Shown here one piece after another: positions 26,090-34,111 of a DNA stretch of 64,000 nucleotides. Position numbers and translations under genes: made by a program. The notes beneath the pieces were generated by a model that saw nothing but the letters and a program-made list of their open reading frames with translations, had not been told where the DNA came from and ran no database searches. The first letter of the stretch is position 1. Every line of letters starts with the position of its first letter. Origin of the DNA: Olleya aquimaris (GTDB lineage Bacteria; Bacteroidota; Bacteroidia; Flavobacteriales; Flavobacteriaceae); the NCBI RefSeq assembly GCF_003259525.1, contig NZ_QLLO01000001.1:124001-188000 (forward strand), read 5' to 3'.

Positions 26090-26392
26090 ATGGTTTTAAC
26101 AACAACAAACTCTATTGAAGGTTTTAGAATAATAGAATATAAAGGGATAGTTTCTGGAAATTCTTTTGAAACTAAAACTAAATTTTCTTTTAAAACAGAA
26201 AAGAATAAAGCATTAATGGATGATGTTATTAATGAAGCTAAAGAAGTAGCTTTTCAAAAGTTAAAATCTAATGCTAAAAACTTAAATGCTAATGCAGTTG
26301 TTGGTATTAATGTAGATTTTGAAACCGTTAATGGATCCTATTTTTTTGTTTCAGTTACCGGAACAGCAGTAAGTGTAGCAACTGATAAATAA
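26090..26392 (+). CDS. YbjQ-family (DUF74, heavy-metal-binding domain) protein
   Basis: A 100-residue cytoplasmic protein of the YbjQ/UPF0145 family. The signature is N-terminal TTNSIEGFRIIEYKGIVSG and a central A-x-N-L-x-A-N-A-V-V-G-I-N-V-D-F region (NANAVVGINVDFE). Members form pentamers; the metal-binding label of the family is based on structure, and no physiological role is established. It is monocistronic, with a terminator 28 nt after its stop. Confidence 0.82.
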   Translation: MVLTTTNSIEGFRIIEYKGIVSGNSFETKTKFSFKTEKNKALMDDVINEAKEVAFQKLKSNAKNLNANAVVGINVDFETVNGSYFFVSVTGTAVSVATDK

Positions 26393-26419
26393 TAATTAAA
26401 ATTAACCTTAATAACACGT

Positions 26420-26448
26420 AAAAGCTTCAAATTATATTTGAAGCTTTT
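26420..26448 (+). terminator. Terminator after the YbjQ-family gene
   Basis: A stem AAAAGCTTCAAAT / ATTTGAAGCTTTT with a very short loop; the T-run is short. Confidence 0.7.
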
Positions 26449-26523
26449 GTATTTTATGTACTATCTACTTATGTGTTAATTAAATATTTTCTTTACTTTG
26501 TAATTCACGTATGTAAATAATTC

Positions 26524-27201
26524 ATGTTAGACGATATTCTTAAAGCAATTCCACTTGGTATACTATTATCTTTTACCGTAGGTCCTGTTTTTTTCGTTTT
26601 ATTAGAGACTAGTGCTACTAAAGGTGCAAGAAGTGCATTAATTTTTGATGCAGGTGTGATTTTAGCAGATATATTATTTATTGTTATCGCTTATTTTAGT
26701 ACAGAAAAACTGGTTGGTAAAATAGAAAAAGACCCTAATTTTATCATTTTTGGAGGTGTTTTATTAGTTATTTATGGTATCATCACTTTTATAAAAACAT
26801 CACGCTCCTTTAGATCTATAGTTAGAGAATATCATAAAATAGAAATCAGAAAAGGCTATGGAAAACTCTTCCTTAAAGGGTTTTTACTAAACTTTATAAA
26901 TATTGGTGTATTACTAGGTTGGTTAGGCTTTATAGTATTAGCTAATACAATTACCTCTTCAGAAAATGGAGTTATTGTGTTTATAAGCACTATGTTAATT
27001 GCTTATTTTTTAACAGATTTAGTAAAGATTGCAATTGCTAAACGATTAAAAAATAAATTAACACCTAGACTTATTTTTAAAACTAAAAAGATAATAGCTT
27101 TAGTTATTTTAGGATTTGGAATCTTACTATTAGTTCAAGGTTTTTTTCCTGAAGAAAAAGAAAAACTTAAAGAAAAATTAGAGCAAATTAATCCTTTATA
27201 A
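26524..27201 (+). CDS. LysE-family amino-acid (or metabolite) exporter
   Basis: A 225-residue six-helix inner-membrane protein. The N-terminal signature IPLGILLSFTVGPVFFVLLE is that of the LysE/RhtB superfamily, where the conserved Gly-Pro follows the first helix. The remaining helices and the KTSRSF loop agree with the family. The final 20 residues are highly charged (EEKEKLKEKLEQ). Exported substrates are commonly amino acids, but none can be assigned. The next gene starts 11 nt downstream, so the two are probably co-transcribed. Confidence 0.8.
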   Translation: MLDDILKAIPLGILLSFTVGPVFFVLLETSATKGARSALIFDAGVILADILFIVIAYFSTEKLVGKIEKDPNFIIFGGVLLVIYGIITFIKTSRSFRSIVREYHKIEIRKGYGKLFLKGFLLNFINIGVLLGWLGFIVLANTITSSENGVIVFISTMLIAYFLTDLVKIAIAKRLKNKLTPRLIFKTKKIIALVILGFGILLLVQGFFPEEKEKLKEKLEQINPL

Positions 27202-27212
27202 CTTTTATATAT

Positions 27213-27737
27213 TTGGATAATTCTCAGTCTAAAAAATTAAGTTTACTACTTCGTATTTGTGTTTCAGTTTTATTAATTGGAGCCTTATTTAAAATTAGGC
27301 ATTGGCCATATTCTAATGTATTAATTAGTAGTGCAATTGTTGGGATTTTAATCTTTTATCCTGTTCGATTTTTTTTAAAGCCACAAAAACATAGTATGGA
27401 TTATGTTAAACTAGCAATGGTTTTGTTATGGTGTTTAATTTATGGTACAAAAATTTTTCATCTATATCTTCCTCCTTTAGTTTTTAATATTCTACTAGCA
27501 CTATTGTTTGGATGGTGGTTTATTAATCAGGGCACAGCGTATATTACAGATAGAAAATTTAAAGTTAGTACTGGTTTACAATACATGTATTATGTGTTAG
27601 CTGTATTTAGTATAGGCTGTGTTGTTTTGGGTACTATATTTAAAATTCAGCATTGGCCATATGGTTCTTTCTTGTTTACTATTGGAGTAATAGGTACTGC
27701 AATACTGGTTATTATTGACTATTTTGTAAGAGAATAA
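27213..27737 (+). CDS. Multi-helix membrane protein with duplicated FKI-HWPY motif (GldL-like)
   Basis: A 174-residue membrane protein with about five helices. Two copies of a unit are recognisable: LFKIRHWPYSNVLI near residue 25 and IFKIQHWPYGSFLF near residue 145, each followed by a Gly-containing helix. The helix-HWP pattern recalls the membrane part of the gliding-motility motor protein GldL and related Bacteroidota proteins, but the GldL cytoplasmic domain is absent. The start is TTG at 27213; no ATG lies near. It probably belongs to an operon with the LysE-family gene upstream and the GIY-YIG-like gene 9 nt downstream. Function unknown. Confidence 0.6.
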   Translation: MDNSQSKKLSLLLRICVSVLLIGALFKIRHWPYSNVLISSAIVGILIFYPVRFFLKPQKHSMDYVKLAMVLLWCLIYGTKIFHLYLPPLVFNILLALLFGWWFINQGTAYITDRKFKVSTGLQYMYYVLAVFSIGCVVLGTIFKIQHWPYGSFLFTIGVIGTAILVIIDYFVRE

Positions 27738-27746
27738 TTAGTTAGT

Positions 27747-28097
27747 ATGCCAAAAACACAATACCATATTTACGTTGTAGAACTCAAGAAAAAAGTATTT
27801 ACAGAGCATGCTAAGTTTAGAGCTGCAAACCCACAATTTAATGGTGTTTTAGAGTGTTTATATGTTGGTATGACTAGTAAAACACCTCAAGAGCGTTTTT
27901 TACAACACAAAACTGGTTACAGGAACAAAAAAGGATATAAACTATCGTCTAACATTGTCCAGAAGTATGGTAGTTATTTAAGACCAAGTCTTTACAATCA
28001 TATTGATCCAATAACAACTAGAGCAGAAGCTTTAAAAATGGAAGAAGCGTTAGCATTAGAGCTTAGACGAAAACGTTACGCGGTTTGGTTTAATTAA
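27747..28097 (+). CDS. Small GIY-YIG-like nuclease-fold protein
   Basis: A 116-residue protein. The strand pair HIYVVEL and LECLYVGMTSKTPQERFLQH resembles the GIY-YIG core, in which a tyrosine-containing strand is followed by YVG-T and an Arg a helix turn later (here QERF). EEALALELRRKRYAVWFN would supply the later catalytic Glu and final helix. Members act on DNA in repair or restriction, but many small ones are uncharacterised. The assignment is by motif only. It is the last gene of the LysE-family/GldL-like cluster. Confidence 0.55.
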   Translation: MPKTQYHIYVVELKKKVFTEHAKFRAANPQFNGVLECLYVGMTSKTPQERFLQHKTGYRNKKGYKLSSNIVQKYGSYLRPSLYNHIDPITTRAEALKMEEALALELRRKRYAVWFN

Positions 28098-28140
28098 TAA
28101 ATTCCTTCGTAATCATTGTAATCTTATCTTTAAAAACAAA

Positions 28141-28166
28141 TGTCATTACAAGCAAAGAAGCAATCA
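28141..28166. repeat. Fragment of a dispersed GTCATT...GAAGCAATC repeat
   Basis: TGTCATTACAAGCAAAGAAG then CAATCA is a degenerate relative of the element at 25977-26003. Confidence 0.45.
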
Positions 28167-28190
28167 TTTCGTTCTTAAAAATTTACATTT

Positions 28191-28256
28191 AAAAAACCCT
28201 CAACATGTGTTGAAGATTTCTTTCAAACGTCGAATAAAACTCTCGAATCGCTGTAC
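28191..28256 (-). pseudogene. Decayed duplicate of the tRNA-Cys 3' end and its terminator
   Basis: About 32 nt including the CCCTCAACATGTGTTGA hairpin match the terminator of the intact tRNA-Cys with one difference. They are followed by CGTCGA and then TCGAATCGCTGTAC, which line up with the acceptor, T-arm and variable region of the intact gene (CGTCGA, TTCGAACCGCTGTAC). The anticodon arm, D-arm and 5' acceptor strand are missing, so it cannot be a tRNA. Confidence 0.7.
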
Positions 28257-28291
28257 TTATCTTAATTTAAATTTTCTTAAAATTTATAAAT

Positions 28292-28325
28292 AAAAAAACC
28301 CTCAACATGTGTTGAAGGTTTCTTA
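28292..28325 (-). terminator. Terminator of tRNA-Cys
   Basis: On the minus strand AAACCTTCAACACATGTTGA is followed by GGGTTTTTTT, forming a stem with a U-run just after the tRNA 3' end. Confidence 0.75.
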
Positions 28326-28326
28326 G

Positions 28327-28397
28327 AGGCGTCGAGCGGATTCGAACCGCTGTACAAGGTTTTGCAGACCTCTGCCTAGCCACTCGGCCACGACGCC
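28327..28397 (-). tRNA. tRNA-Cys (GCA anticodon)
   Basis: A 71-nt cloverleaf: acceptor stem GGCGTCG / CGACGCC, anticodon arm GAGGT-CTGCAAA-ACCTT with anticodon GCA, and T-arm AGCGG-TTCGAAT-CCGCT. The discriminator base is U and CCA is not encoded. It has its own TATATTTG promoter 12 nt upstream and lies 40 nt after folB on the same strand. Confidence 0.95.
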
Positions 28398-28409
28398 ATA
28401 ATTGAGGAG

Positions 28410-28417
28410 CAAATATA
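28410..28417 (-). promoter_or_regulatory. -7 promoter element for tRNA-Cys
   Basis: The minus strand reads TATATTTG, 12 nt before the mature tRNA 5' end, in the folB-tRNA spacer. Confidence 0.6.
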
Positions 28418-28437
28418 AAAATATTTAACTTTTTACA

Positions 28438-28809
28438 CTACTTCGCACCTACTTTTCTTTTTTCGGTTAATTCTATCGTAACCATTTGCACATCACCACC
28501 AATAGGAGGATTAATCTTGCTTACCGCAACCGTTGCTACAGTAATTAATTGGTCTTCTTTAAAAATTCGGTTTAAAATACGTTTAGCAACATGCTCTAAA
28601 AGTGCACTAGGTTTAGCCATTTCTTCAACCACCACTTTATTTAAAAACACATAATCTACTGTATCTGCTAATTGATCTGAAGAGGCACTTTTTTGTAAAT
28701 CGGCAGTGACTTTTAAATCAACCTTGTAATCGCTACCAATTTTAGTTTCTTCTTTTAAGCAACCATGATACGCGTAAACTCGTATATTTTCAACTTTTAT
28801 AATTCCCAT
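28438..28809 (-). CDS. folB: Dihydroneopterin aldolase
   Basis: A 123-residue FolB enzyme of folate synthesis, converting 7,8-dihydroneopterin to 6-hydroxymethyl-dihydropterin and glycolaldehyde. Typical motifs are VENIRVYAYHGCLKEE, with the Tyr/His active-site region, the ADTVDYVFLN strand, and LLEHVAKRI, with the pterin-binding Glu. The C-terminal VAVSKINPPIGGDVQMVTIEL also fits. Length is normal. It has its own TATTTTTG promoter and is followed by tRNA-Cys. Confidence 0.93.
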   Translation of the reverse strand: MGIIKVENIRVYAYHGCLKEETKIGSDYKVDLKVTADLQKSASSDQLADTVDYVFLNKVVVEEMAKPSALLEHVAKRILNRIFKEDQLITVATVAVSKINPPIGGDVQMVTIELTEKRKVGAK

Positions 28810-28826
28810 TTTGTATTTAATTTCTG

Positions 28827-28834
28827 CAAAAATA
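28827..28834 (-). promoter_or_regulatory. -7 promoter element for folB
   Basis: The minus strand reads TATTTTTG (TAnnTTTG), 17 nt before the folB ATG. Confidence 0.5.
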
Positions 28835-28956
28835 CCTAAAATACTGTTCTACTTAATTTTTAAATGCTAGAGGAATTCATTTCAACTAAAAAATAACTAA
28901 TTTTACATCCAATTATAAGTATTGATTAATAACAATAATCAATAAAAAAAACAGGT

Positions 28957-30960
28957 ATGTCTGAAGATAAAAAATCACTCAATTTTTTAGAGCAAATTAT
29001 AGAAGAAGATTTAGCTAATGGTTTAGACCAAAGTAAGTTACGTTTTCGTTTCCCACCAGAACCTAATGGGTACTTACACATAGGTCACACTAAAGCTATT
29101 GGAATTAGTTTTGGTTTAGGAGAAAAGTACAATGCGCCTGTAAACCTACGTTTTGATGATACCAATCCAGCTAAAGAAGAACAAGAATATGTAGATGCTA
29201 TCAAAGAAGATATTACTTGGTTAGGTTACAAATGGGCTAACGAGTTATACTCCTCAGACTACTTTCAAATTTTATTTGATTGGGCTGTAAACATGATTAA
29301 AGAAGGGAAAGCGTATGTGGATTCTCAATCTTCAGAAGCTATGGCAGAGCAAAAAGGGACACCAACACAACCAGGTGTTGATGGACCCTATCGCAATAGA
29401 AGTGTAGAGGAAAACTTAGACTTATTCATGAGAATGAAAAATGGCGAGTTTGAAGAAGGCGAACATATTTTACGTGCTAAAATTGATATGCAACATCCAA
29501 ATATGTTGATGCGTGACCCTATAATGTATCGTGTGTTAAAAAAGCATCACCACAGAACAGGAAACGATTGGTGTGTCTATCCAATGTACGATTGGACACA
29601 TGGTGAAAGCGATTATATCGAGCAAATTTCCCATAGTTTATGCTCGTTAGAGTTTAAGCCTCACAGAGAGCTTTACGATTGGTTTAAAGAGCAAGTATAC
29701 ACTTATGCTAAGGACAAGTATCCAATGCTTCCTAAACAGCGTGAATTTGCGCGTTTAAACCTTAGCTATACAATTATGAGTAAGCGTAAACTACTTAAAC
29801 TAGTAGAAGATGGAATTGTAAATGGTTGGGACGATCCACGTATGCCAACCATTTCTGGTTTACGTCGTCGTGGCTATACTCCTGCTGCAATTAGAAAATT
29901 TGTAGAAACTGCAGGCGTTGCAAAACGCGATAATATTATAGATGTAGCATTATTAGAATTTTGTATTAGAGAAGACTTAAACAAAAAGGCACCTCGTGTT
30001 ATGGCTGTTTTAGATCCTTTAAAAGTAGTTATTACTAACTATCCAGAAGATAAAGTAGAGTGGCTAGAAGCAGAAAACAATCCGGAAGATGCGTCTGCTG
30101 GATTTAGAAAAATACCTTTTTCTAGAGAAATTTATATCGAAAAAGAAGATTTTAAAGAAGAAGCTAGTAATAAGTTTTTTAGATTAAAATTAGGTGGTGA
30201 AGTTAGACTTAAAAACGCCTACATTATTAAAGCAGATCATGTAGTAAAAGATAGTAATGGAAACATTACAGAAGTCCATTGTACTTATTCTGAAGACACA
30301 GAACGCAGTATAAAAGGCACATTACATTGGGTAAGCATTAAACACGCTATTAAAGCAGAGGTTAGAGAATATGACCGATTGTTTTTAGACGAAGCACCAG
30401 ATAGTCATGACGATAAAGATTTTATGGAGTTTATTAATCCAAACTCATTAAATATTATTGAAGCATTTGTAGAGCCAAGTTTAGCAGATGCTAAAGTAGG
30501 AGAGCAGTTTCAATTTCAACGTTTAGGATATTTTAATGTTGATAACGATTCAAAAACAGGTGCTTTAGTGTTTAATAAAACGGTTGGGTTACGTGATAGT
30601 TGGGCAAAACAAAAGCCAAAGCAAAACAATGCTCAAAATCAGCAAAAACCACAAAATAACCGTCCAGCAATAGAGCAAATCAAATCCTATGGTAAAAAAT
30701 ATGATAGGATGAAAGAAGAGCAACAAAATAAGGCTAAAGCCGAAATACAAGCACTAGCTAAAGATGTCGATTACAAAGACTTAGAACCCTTGTTTGGGAC
30801 TTCTGTTAAAAAGACAGGAACACGAATTATTACCATGATAACGCTAGGAGTGCTATTAGAAAATGGTTTAGAAAAAAATGATGCTATACATGATTTTATT
30901 AACAAAGCGTTAGAAGATAAAAACCAATTATTAGTTGCAGAAGCTAAAGCAATAGGATAA
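28957..30960 (+). CDS. glnS: Glutaminyl-tRNA synthetase with C-terminal extension
   Basis: A 667-residue class I synthetase charging tRNA-Gln directly. The HIGH motif is in PEPNGYLHIGHTKA (about 33-46), and the KMSKS loop reads IMSKRKL (about 273). The two beta-barrel anticodon-binding domains occupy about 345-555. Beyond the usual end of E. coli GlnRS (about 554 residues) lies a Gln/Asn-rich linker (KQNNAQNQQKPQNNR) and a helical domain of about 95 residues ending LLVAEAKAIG. C-terminal YqeY-like extensions are known in some bacterial GlnRS, and this may be a reduced form. Its presence implies direct Gln charging rather than sole dependence on GatCAB. Confidence 0.95.
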   Translation: MSEDKKSLNFLEQIIEEDLANGLDQSKLRFRFPPEPNGYLHIGHTKAIGISFGLGEKYNAPVNLRFDDTNPAKEEQEYVDAIKEDITWLGYKWANELYSSDYFQILFDWAVNMIKEGKAYVDSQSSEAMAEQKGTPTQPGVDGPYRNRSVEENLDLFMRMKNGEFEEGEHILRAKIDMQHPNMLMRDPIMYRVLKKHHHRTGNDWCVYPMYDWTHGESDYIEQISHSLCSLEFKPHRELYDWFKEQVYTYAKDKYPMLPKQREFARLNLSYTIMSKRKLLKLVEDGIVNGWDDPRMPTISGLRRRGYTPAAIRKFVETAGVAKRDNIIDVALLEFCIREDLNKKAPRVMAVLDPLKVVITNYPEDKVEWLEAENNPEDASAGFRKIPFSREIYIEKEDFKEEASNKFFRLKLGGEVRLKNAYIIKADHVVKDSNGNITEVHCTYSEDTERSIKGTLHWVSIKHAIKAEVREYDRLFLDEAPDSHDDKDFMEFINPNSLNIIEAFVEPSLADAKVGEQFQFQRLGYFNVDNDSKTGALVFNKTVGLRDSWAKQKPKQNNAQNQQKPQNNRPAIEQIKSYGKKYDRMKEEQQNKAKAEIQALAKDVDYKDLEPLFGTSVKKTGTRIITMITLGVLLENGLEKNDAIHDFINKALEDKNQLLVAEAKAIG

Positions 30961-30980
30961 TATTTAATCTATTAATTATC

Positions 30981-31012
30981 AAACCGCTAAGGATAACCTT
31001 AGCGGTTTTTTT
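30981..31012 (+). terminator. Terminator after glnS
   Basis: A perfect stem AACCGCTAAGG / CCTTAGCGGTT with a 4-nt loop is followed by TTTTTG. Confidence 0.9.
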
Positions 31013-31050
31013 GTACATTTAATACTTACTAACTAATAAATTAAAAAATT

Positions 31051-31542
31051 ATGGAACAATTACCTATTAATCCACTTGCAATTCCTGTTGCAGCTGTTGC
31101 TGCATTATTTATAGGGTTTATCTGGTACAATCCTAAAGTATTTGGCATTGTTTGGATGCGTGAATCTGGAATGACCGAAGAGAAAATTAAAGGCGGAAAT
31201 ATGGCAGTTATTTTTGGATTGGCGTTATTTTTTGCAGCTTTACTAGCTATTTTATTAATGCAATTTACAAACCATCAATGGGGTGCATTAGGTATGGTTG
31301 GTGGAGATCCAACGTTAGCTAAAGAATCTTTTAATGTATTTATGGAAGACTATGGTACAGCTTATAGAACCTTTAAACATGGAGCATTTCATGGATTATT
31401 GTTTGGAATTTTTGGTGCCTTACCAATAATAGGAACAAATGCTTTGTTTGAGCGTAAAAGCTGGAAATATATTTTAATTAACACAGGTTATTGGATTGTT
31501 ACTTTAATGGTTATGGGAGCAATCATTTGCGGATGGGTGTAA
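31051..31542 (+). CDS. DUF1761-type membrane protein
   Basis: A 163-residue integral membrane protein with four helices. The N-terminal helix contains AALFIGFIWYNPKVFGIVWM, the conserved core of DUF1761. FKHGAFHGLLFGIFGALPIIGTNALFERKSW lies in the third-helix region. The function of the family is unknown. It is a single gene between terminators at 30981 and 31568. Confidence 0.75.
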   Translation: MEQLPINPLAIPVAAVAALFIGFIWYNPKVFGIVWMRESGMTEEKIKGGNMAVIFGLALFFAALLAILLMQFTNHQWGALGMVGGDPTLAKESFNVFMEDYGTAYRTFKHGAFHGLLFGIFGALPIIGTNALFERKSWKYILINTGYWIVTLMVMGAIICGWV

Positions 31543-31567
31543 ATTTTATGTAACTTTCTAAACAACA

Positions 31568-31600
31568 TAAAGACTGATAGTGTAACTTTCAGTCTTTTTA
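31568..31600 (+). terminator. Terminator after the DUF1761 gene
   Basis: AAAGACTGA ... TTCAGTCTTTTT forms a stem of about 9 bp with a T-run. Confidence 0.75.
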
Positions 31601-31609
31601 TTTGCACTT

Positions 31610-32767
31610 TTGATACACTTTAAAATTTATAACTCAGTAAACAACCTTCCTAAGTCTTGGGATAGTTTACTGACTAATGATGTGCTTTTAAAAACACCGT
31701 TTTTAAAAGCATTAGAGTGCTCTTGTCCACAAAACATACATACCAATTATGTTGCAGTTTATAAAAATGAAGTATTAGTAGGAATAGCCATTATCCAGCG
31801 TGTCGAGATGTATATAGAGGATGTGTTCAGAAAAACATCCGATAATGCATTAAAACGTATCGGAAAAGCTATCATAGCTAAAATAGTAAGAGGCAACGCG
31901 TTAATTGTTGGTAATTTAATGCATACAGGACAACATGGACTGTTTTTTAATTCAGAAGTGGTATCTCAATCTATTTTTTTAGAAACTGTTTTTAAAGTAA
32001 TAGATCAACTTACCATTCAGATTAAAAAAGATTTAAAAAAGAACATCAGAATTGTTGGGTTTAAAGATTATTTTGAAACTGATAGCATCCATCAACACGT
32101 CCATCTTTTCACTAAAAATCATTTATACAAAGTCCAAGTACAACCCAATATGATTATGGACATTCCTGACTCATGGAATAGTATTGATAATTATATTTTA
32201 GCACTAGATAAAAAGTACAAACGACGCTATAAAACAGCTCTTAAAAAAGCAAGTCAAATCACTAAAAAAGAAATGAATTTAGATGCTATTGATGTTGCTT
32301 CTACACAATTATACAAATTATACAAATGTGTGTCCGATAAAGCAAAAGTTAACTCTTTTGTATTACACGATAGACATTTTTTCAACTTAAAAAAAGAATT
32401 AAAAGACCAGTTTAAAGTATATGGATATTATCTAAATGAAGAACTAGTAGGTTTTTACACGCTTATTTTAAACAATCAAACATTAGAAACTTATTTTTTA
32501 GGGTATCAAGCAGAGTTACAACAACACTATCAGTTGTATTTAAACATGTTGTATGATATGCTAACCTTTGGTATAGATAACCATTTTAAAAGGATTGTGT
32601 ACGCCAGAACAGCTATGGAAATTAAAAGCTCTGTTGGAGCTAAACCACACACCATGCACATTTACATGAAACACACTAATAATTTTATAGCAAATAACGC
32701 TTTAAAATTTATTGTGAAAACACTTAACCCTATAAAACAATGGGAGGAAAGGCACCCATTTAAATAA
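31610..32767 (+). CDS. GNAT/FemAB-like acyltransferase family protein
   Basis: A 385-residue cytoplasmic protein that resembles the double-GNAT (FemAB-like) acyltransferases of Bacteroidota. The N-terminal half has the strand YVAVYKNEVLVGIAIIQRVE. The C-terminal half has VYGYYLNEELVGFYTLILN followed by QTLETYFLGYQAELQQHYQL, the pattern of the second GNAT domain. Very basic patches (KKYKRRYKTALKKAS) suggest contact with nucleic acid, membrane or an acyl carrier. The substrate is unknown. The start is TTG at 31610; no ATG is in range, and the start lies unusually close to the preceding terminator. Confidence 0.6.
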   Translation: MIHFKIYNSVNNLPKSWDSLLTNDVLLKTPFLKALECSCPQNIHTNYVAVYKNEVLVGIAIIQRVEMYIEDVFRKTSDNALKRIGKAIIAKIVRGNALIVGNLMHTGQHGLFFNSEVVSQSIFLETVFKVIDQLTIQIKKDLKKNIRIVGFKDYFETDSIHQHVHLFTKNHLYKVQVQPNMIMDIPDSWNSIDNYILALDKKYKRRYKTALKKASQITKKEMNLDAIDVASTQLYKLYKCVSDKAKVNSFVLHDRHFFNLKKELKDQFKVYGYYLNEELVGFYTLILNNQTLETYFLGYQAELQQHYQLYLNMLYDMLTFGIDNHFKRIVYARTAMEIKSSVGAKPHTMHIYMKHTNNFIANNALKFIVKTLNPIKQWEERHPFK

Positions 32768-32852
32768 AATTTTAATAAAGCTTTAATATTTTATTTTTTG
32801 AAATGTTATTAACTTAAATTATTTTAAATCAATAATTTAAAACATTTTAATT

Positions 32853-33062
32853 ATGAATACGATACAGGGTTTATTAACTAAAATATCAGAAAAAACTAGA
32901 GAAATAGAAGAGCATTATCCAGAGTTGCAAAAATACCTTAACGAAACAAGAATTACTTTACCACATGGAGATGATGACTCTCCAGAAATAAATAAAGAAG
33001 CTTTAGAAAACCATTTAAATAGCTTAACCGAAATGGTTGAAAAATATAAAGCACATAAATAA
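32853..33062 (+). CDS. Small conserved-looking helical protein, unknown function
   Basis: A 69-residue acidic protein predicted to form two helices around a central turn (RITLPHGDDDSPEI). The ATG at 32853, the codon pattern and a following terminator support a real gene. There is no signal peptide, membrane helix or known motif. It is isolated, between the acyltransferase gene and the convergent SPFH gene. I do not recognise the family. Confidence 0.6.
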   Translation: MNTIQGLLTKISEKTREIEEHYPELQKYLNETRITLPHGDDDSPEINKEALENHLNSLTEMVEKYKAHK

Positions 33063-33092
33063 AAAAAAAACCTCATTTTAAATGAGGCTTTT
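33061..33092. terminator. Bidirectional terminator, small helical protein / SPFH gene
   Basis: A stem AACCTCATTT / AAATGAGGCTT is flanked by an A-run and T-run between converging genes. Confidence 0.8.
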
Positions 33093-33113
33093 TAAGATAC
33101 ATTAAAAATAGTA

Positions 33114-34034
33114 TTACTCTTTCTTTTTAGCATTTTTCATTGCTTCACCAATCTGGTTACTAGCAGTAAAACTTGCAACCATATCATTTAGCATATTACT
33201 TCCTGCTTGTGGCGAGTTTGGTAATAAAATTAAGTTTGTATTTGTTTCGCTTCCAATAGCTTGTAAGGTGTCATAATGTTGTGTAACAACAATTAATGCA
33301 GATGCTTCTTGACTATTAATACCTACTTTATTTAATACCTCAACAGATTCTTCTAATCCACGTGCAATTTCTCGTCTTTGATCGGCAATACCTTGACCTT
33401 GCAGTCGTTTACTTTCTGCTTCTGCTTTTGCTTTTTCAACAATTAATATACGTGCTGCATCACCTTCGTATTGAGCAGCAGTTTTTTCTCGGTCTGCAGC
33501 GTTAATACGGTTCATTGCAGCTTTTACTTGTGCATCAGGATCTATATCTGTTACTAAAGTTTTAATAATATCAAAACCATAATCTAACATCGCATCATTT
33601 AATTCTGTTTTTACAGCAATTGCAATGTCATCTTTTCTAACAAATACGTCATCTAATTTCATTTTTGGAACTTCCGCACGCACAACATCAAAGACATAAC
33701 TTGTAATTTGCTCGTGTGGATAATCTAACTTATAAAACGCATCATAAACTTTTTGACTTATAACACGATACTGTACAGAAACCTTAAGTCTTACAAATAC
33801 GTCATCTAAGGTTTTTGTTTCGATAATAACGTCTAATTGCTGAATTTTTAAACTTAAACGTCCTGCAATTTTATCAATTAGCGGAATTTTTAGGTGTAAT
33901 CCAGATTGTCTAATACTGTGGAATTTACCAAATCGTTCTATAATAGCTGCTGTTTGTTGCTTAACAACAAAAAAAGCAGAAATCAATATAATTAGACCTA
34001 AGACTACAAATGGGATTAATGCTACATTGTTCAT
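33114..34034 (-). CDS. SPFH/Band 7 (stomatin/QmcA-like) membrane protein
   Basis: A 306-residue membrane-anchored scaffold protein. One N-terminal helix (5-23; ALIPFVVLGLIILISAFFVV) is followed by the SPFH domain (about 24-185; RFGKFHSIRQSGLHLKIP, TKTLDDVFVRLKVSVQYRV). A charged helical region (about 185-250; AEAESKRLQGQGIADQRREI) promotes oligomer rings. The type is that of E. coli QmcA and stomatin-like proteins, which organise membrane microdomains and often control proteases, but no NfeD or FtsH partner lies next to it. It is monocistronic and divergent from the outer-membrane protein gene. Confidence 0.9.
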   Translation of the reverse strand: MNNVALIPFVVLGLIILISAFFVVKQQTAAIIERFGKFHSIRQSGLHLKIPLIDKIAGRLSLKIQQLDVIIETKTLDDVFVRLKVSVQYRVISQKVYDAFYKLDYPHEQITSYVFDVVRAEVPKMKLDDVFVRKDDIAIAVKTELNDAMLDYGFDIIKTLVTDIDPDAQVKAAMNRINAADREKTAAQYEGDAARILIVEKAKAEAESKRLQGQGIADQRREIARGLEESVEVLNKVGINSQEASALIVVTQHYDTLQAIGSETNTNLILLPNSPQAGSNMLNDMVASFTASNQIGEAMKNAKKKE

Positions 34035-34081
34035 GAAATACGGTTTTTAATGGTTATACTAAATGGATTACTAAATTAAGT

Positions 34082-34089
34082 TATATTTG
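34082..34089 (+). promoter_or_regulatory. -7 promoter element for the outer-membrane protein gene
   Basis: TATATTTG lies 22 nt before the ATG at 34112. Confidence 0.6.
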
Positions 34090-34111
34090 CTCAAAACTCC
34101 CTTAAATTAAA

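Noticed and set aside
28191-28256. A second functional tRNA gene
   Set aside because: Only the 3' acceptor, T-arm and variable region are recognisable; no anticodon arm or 5' strand can pair.
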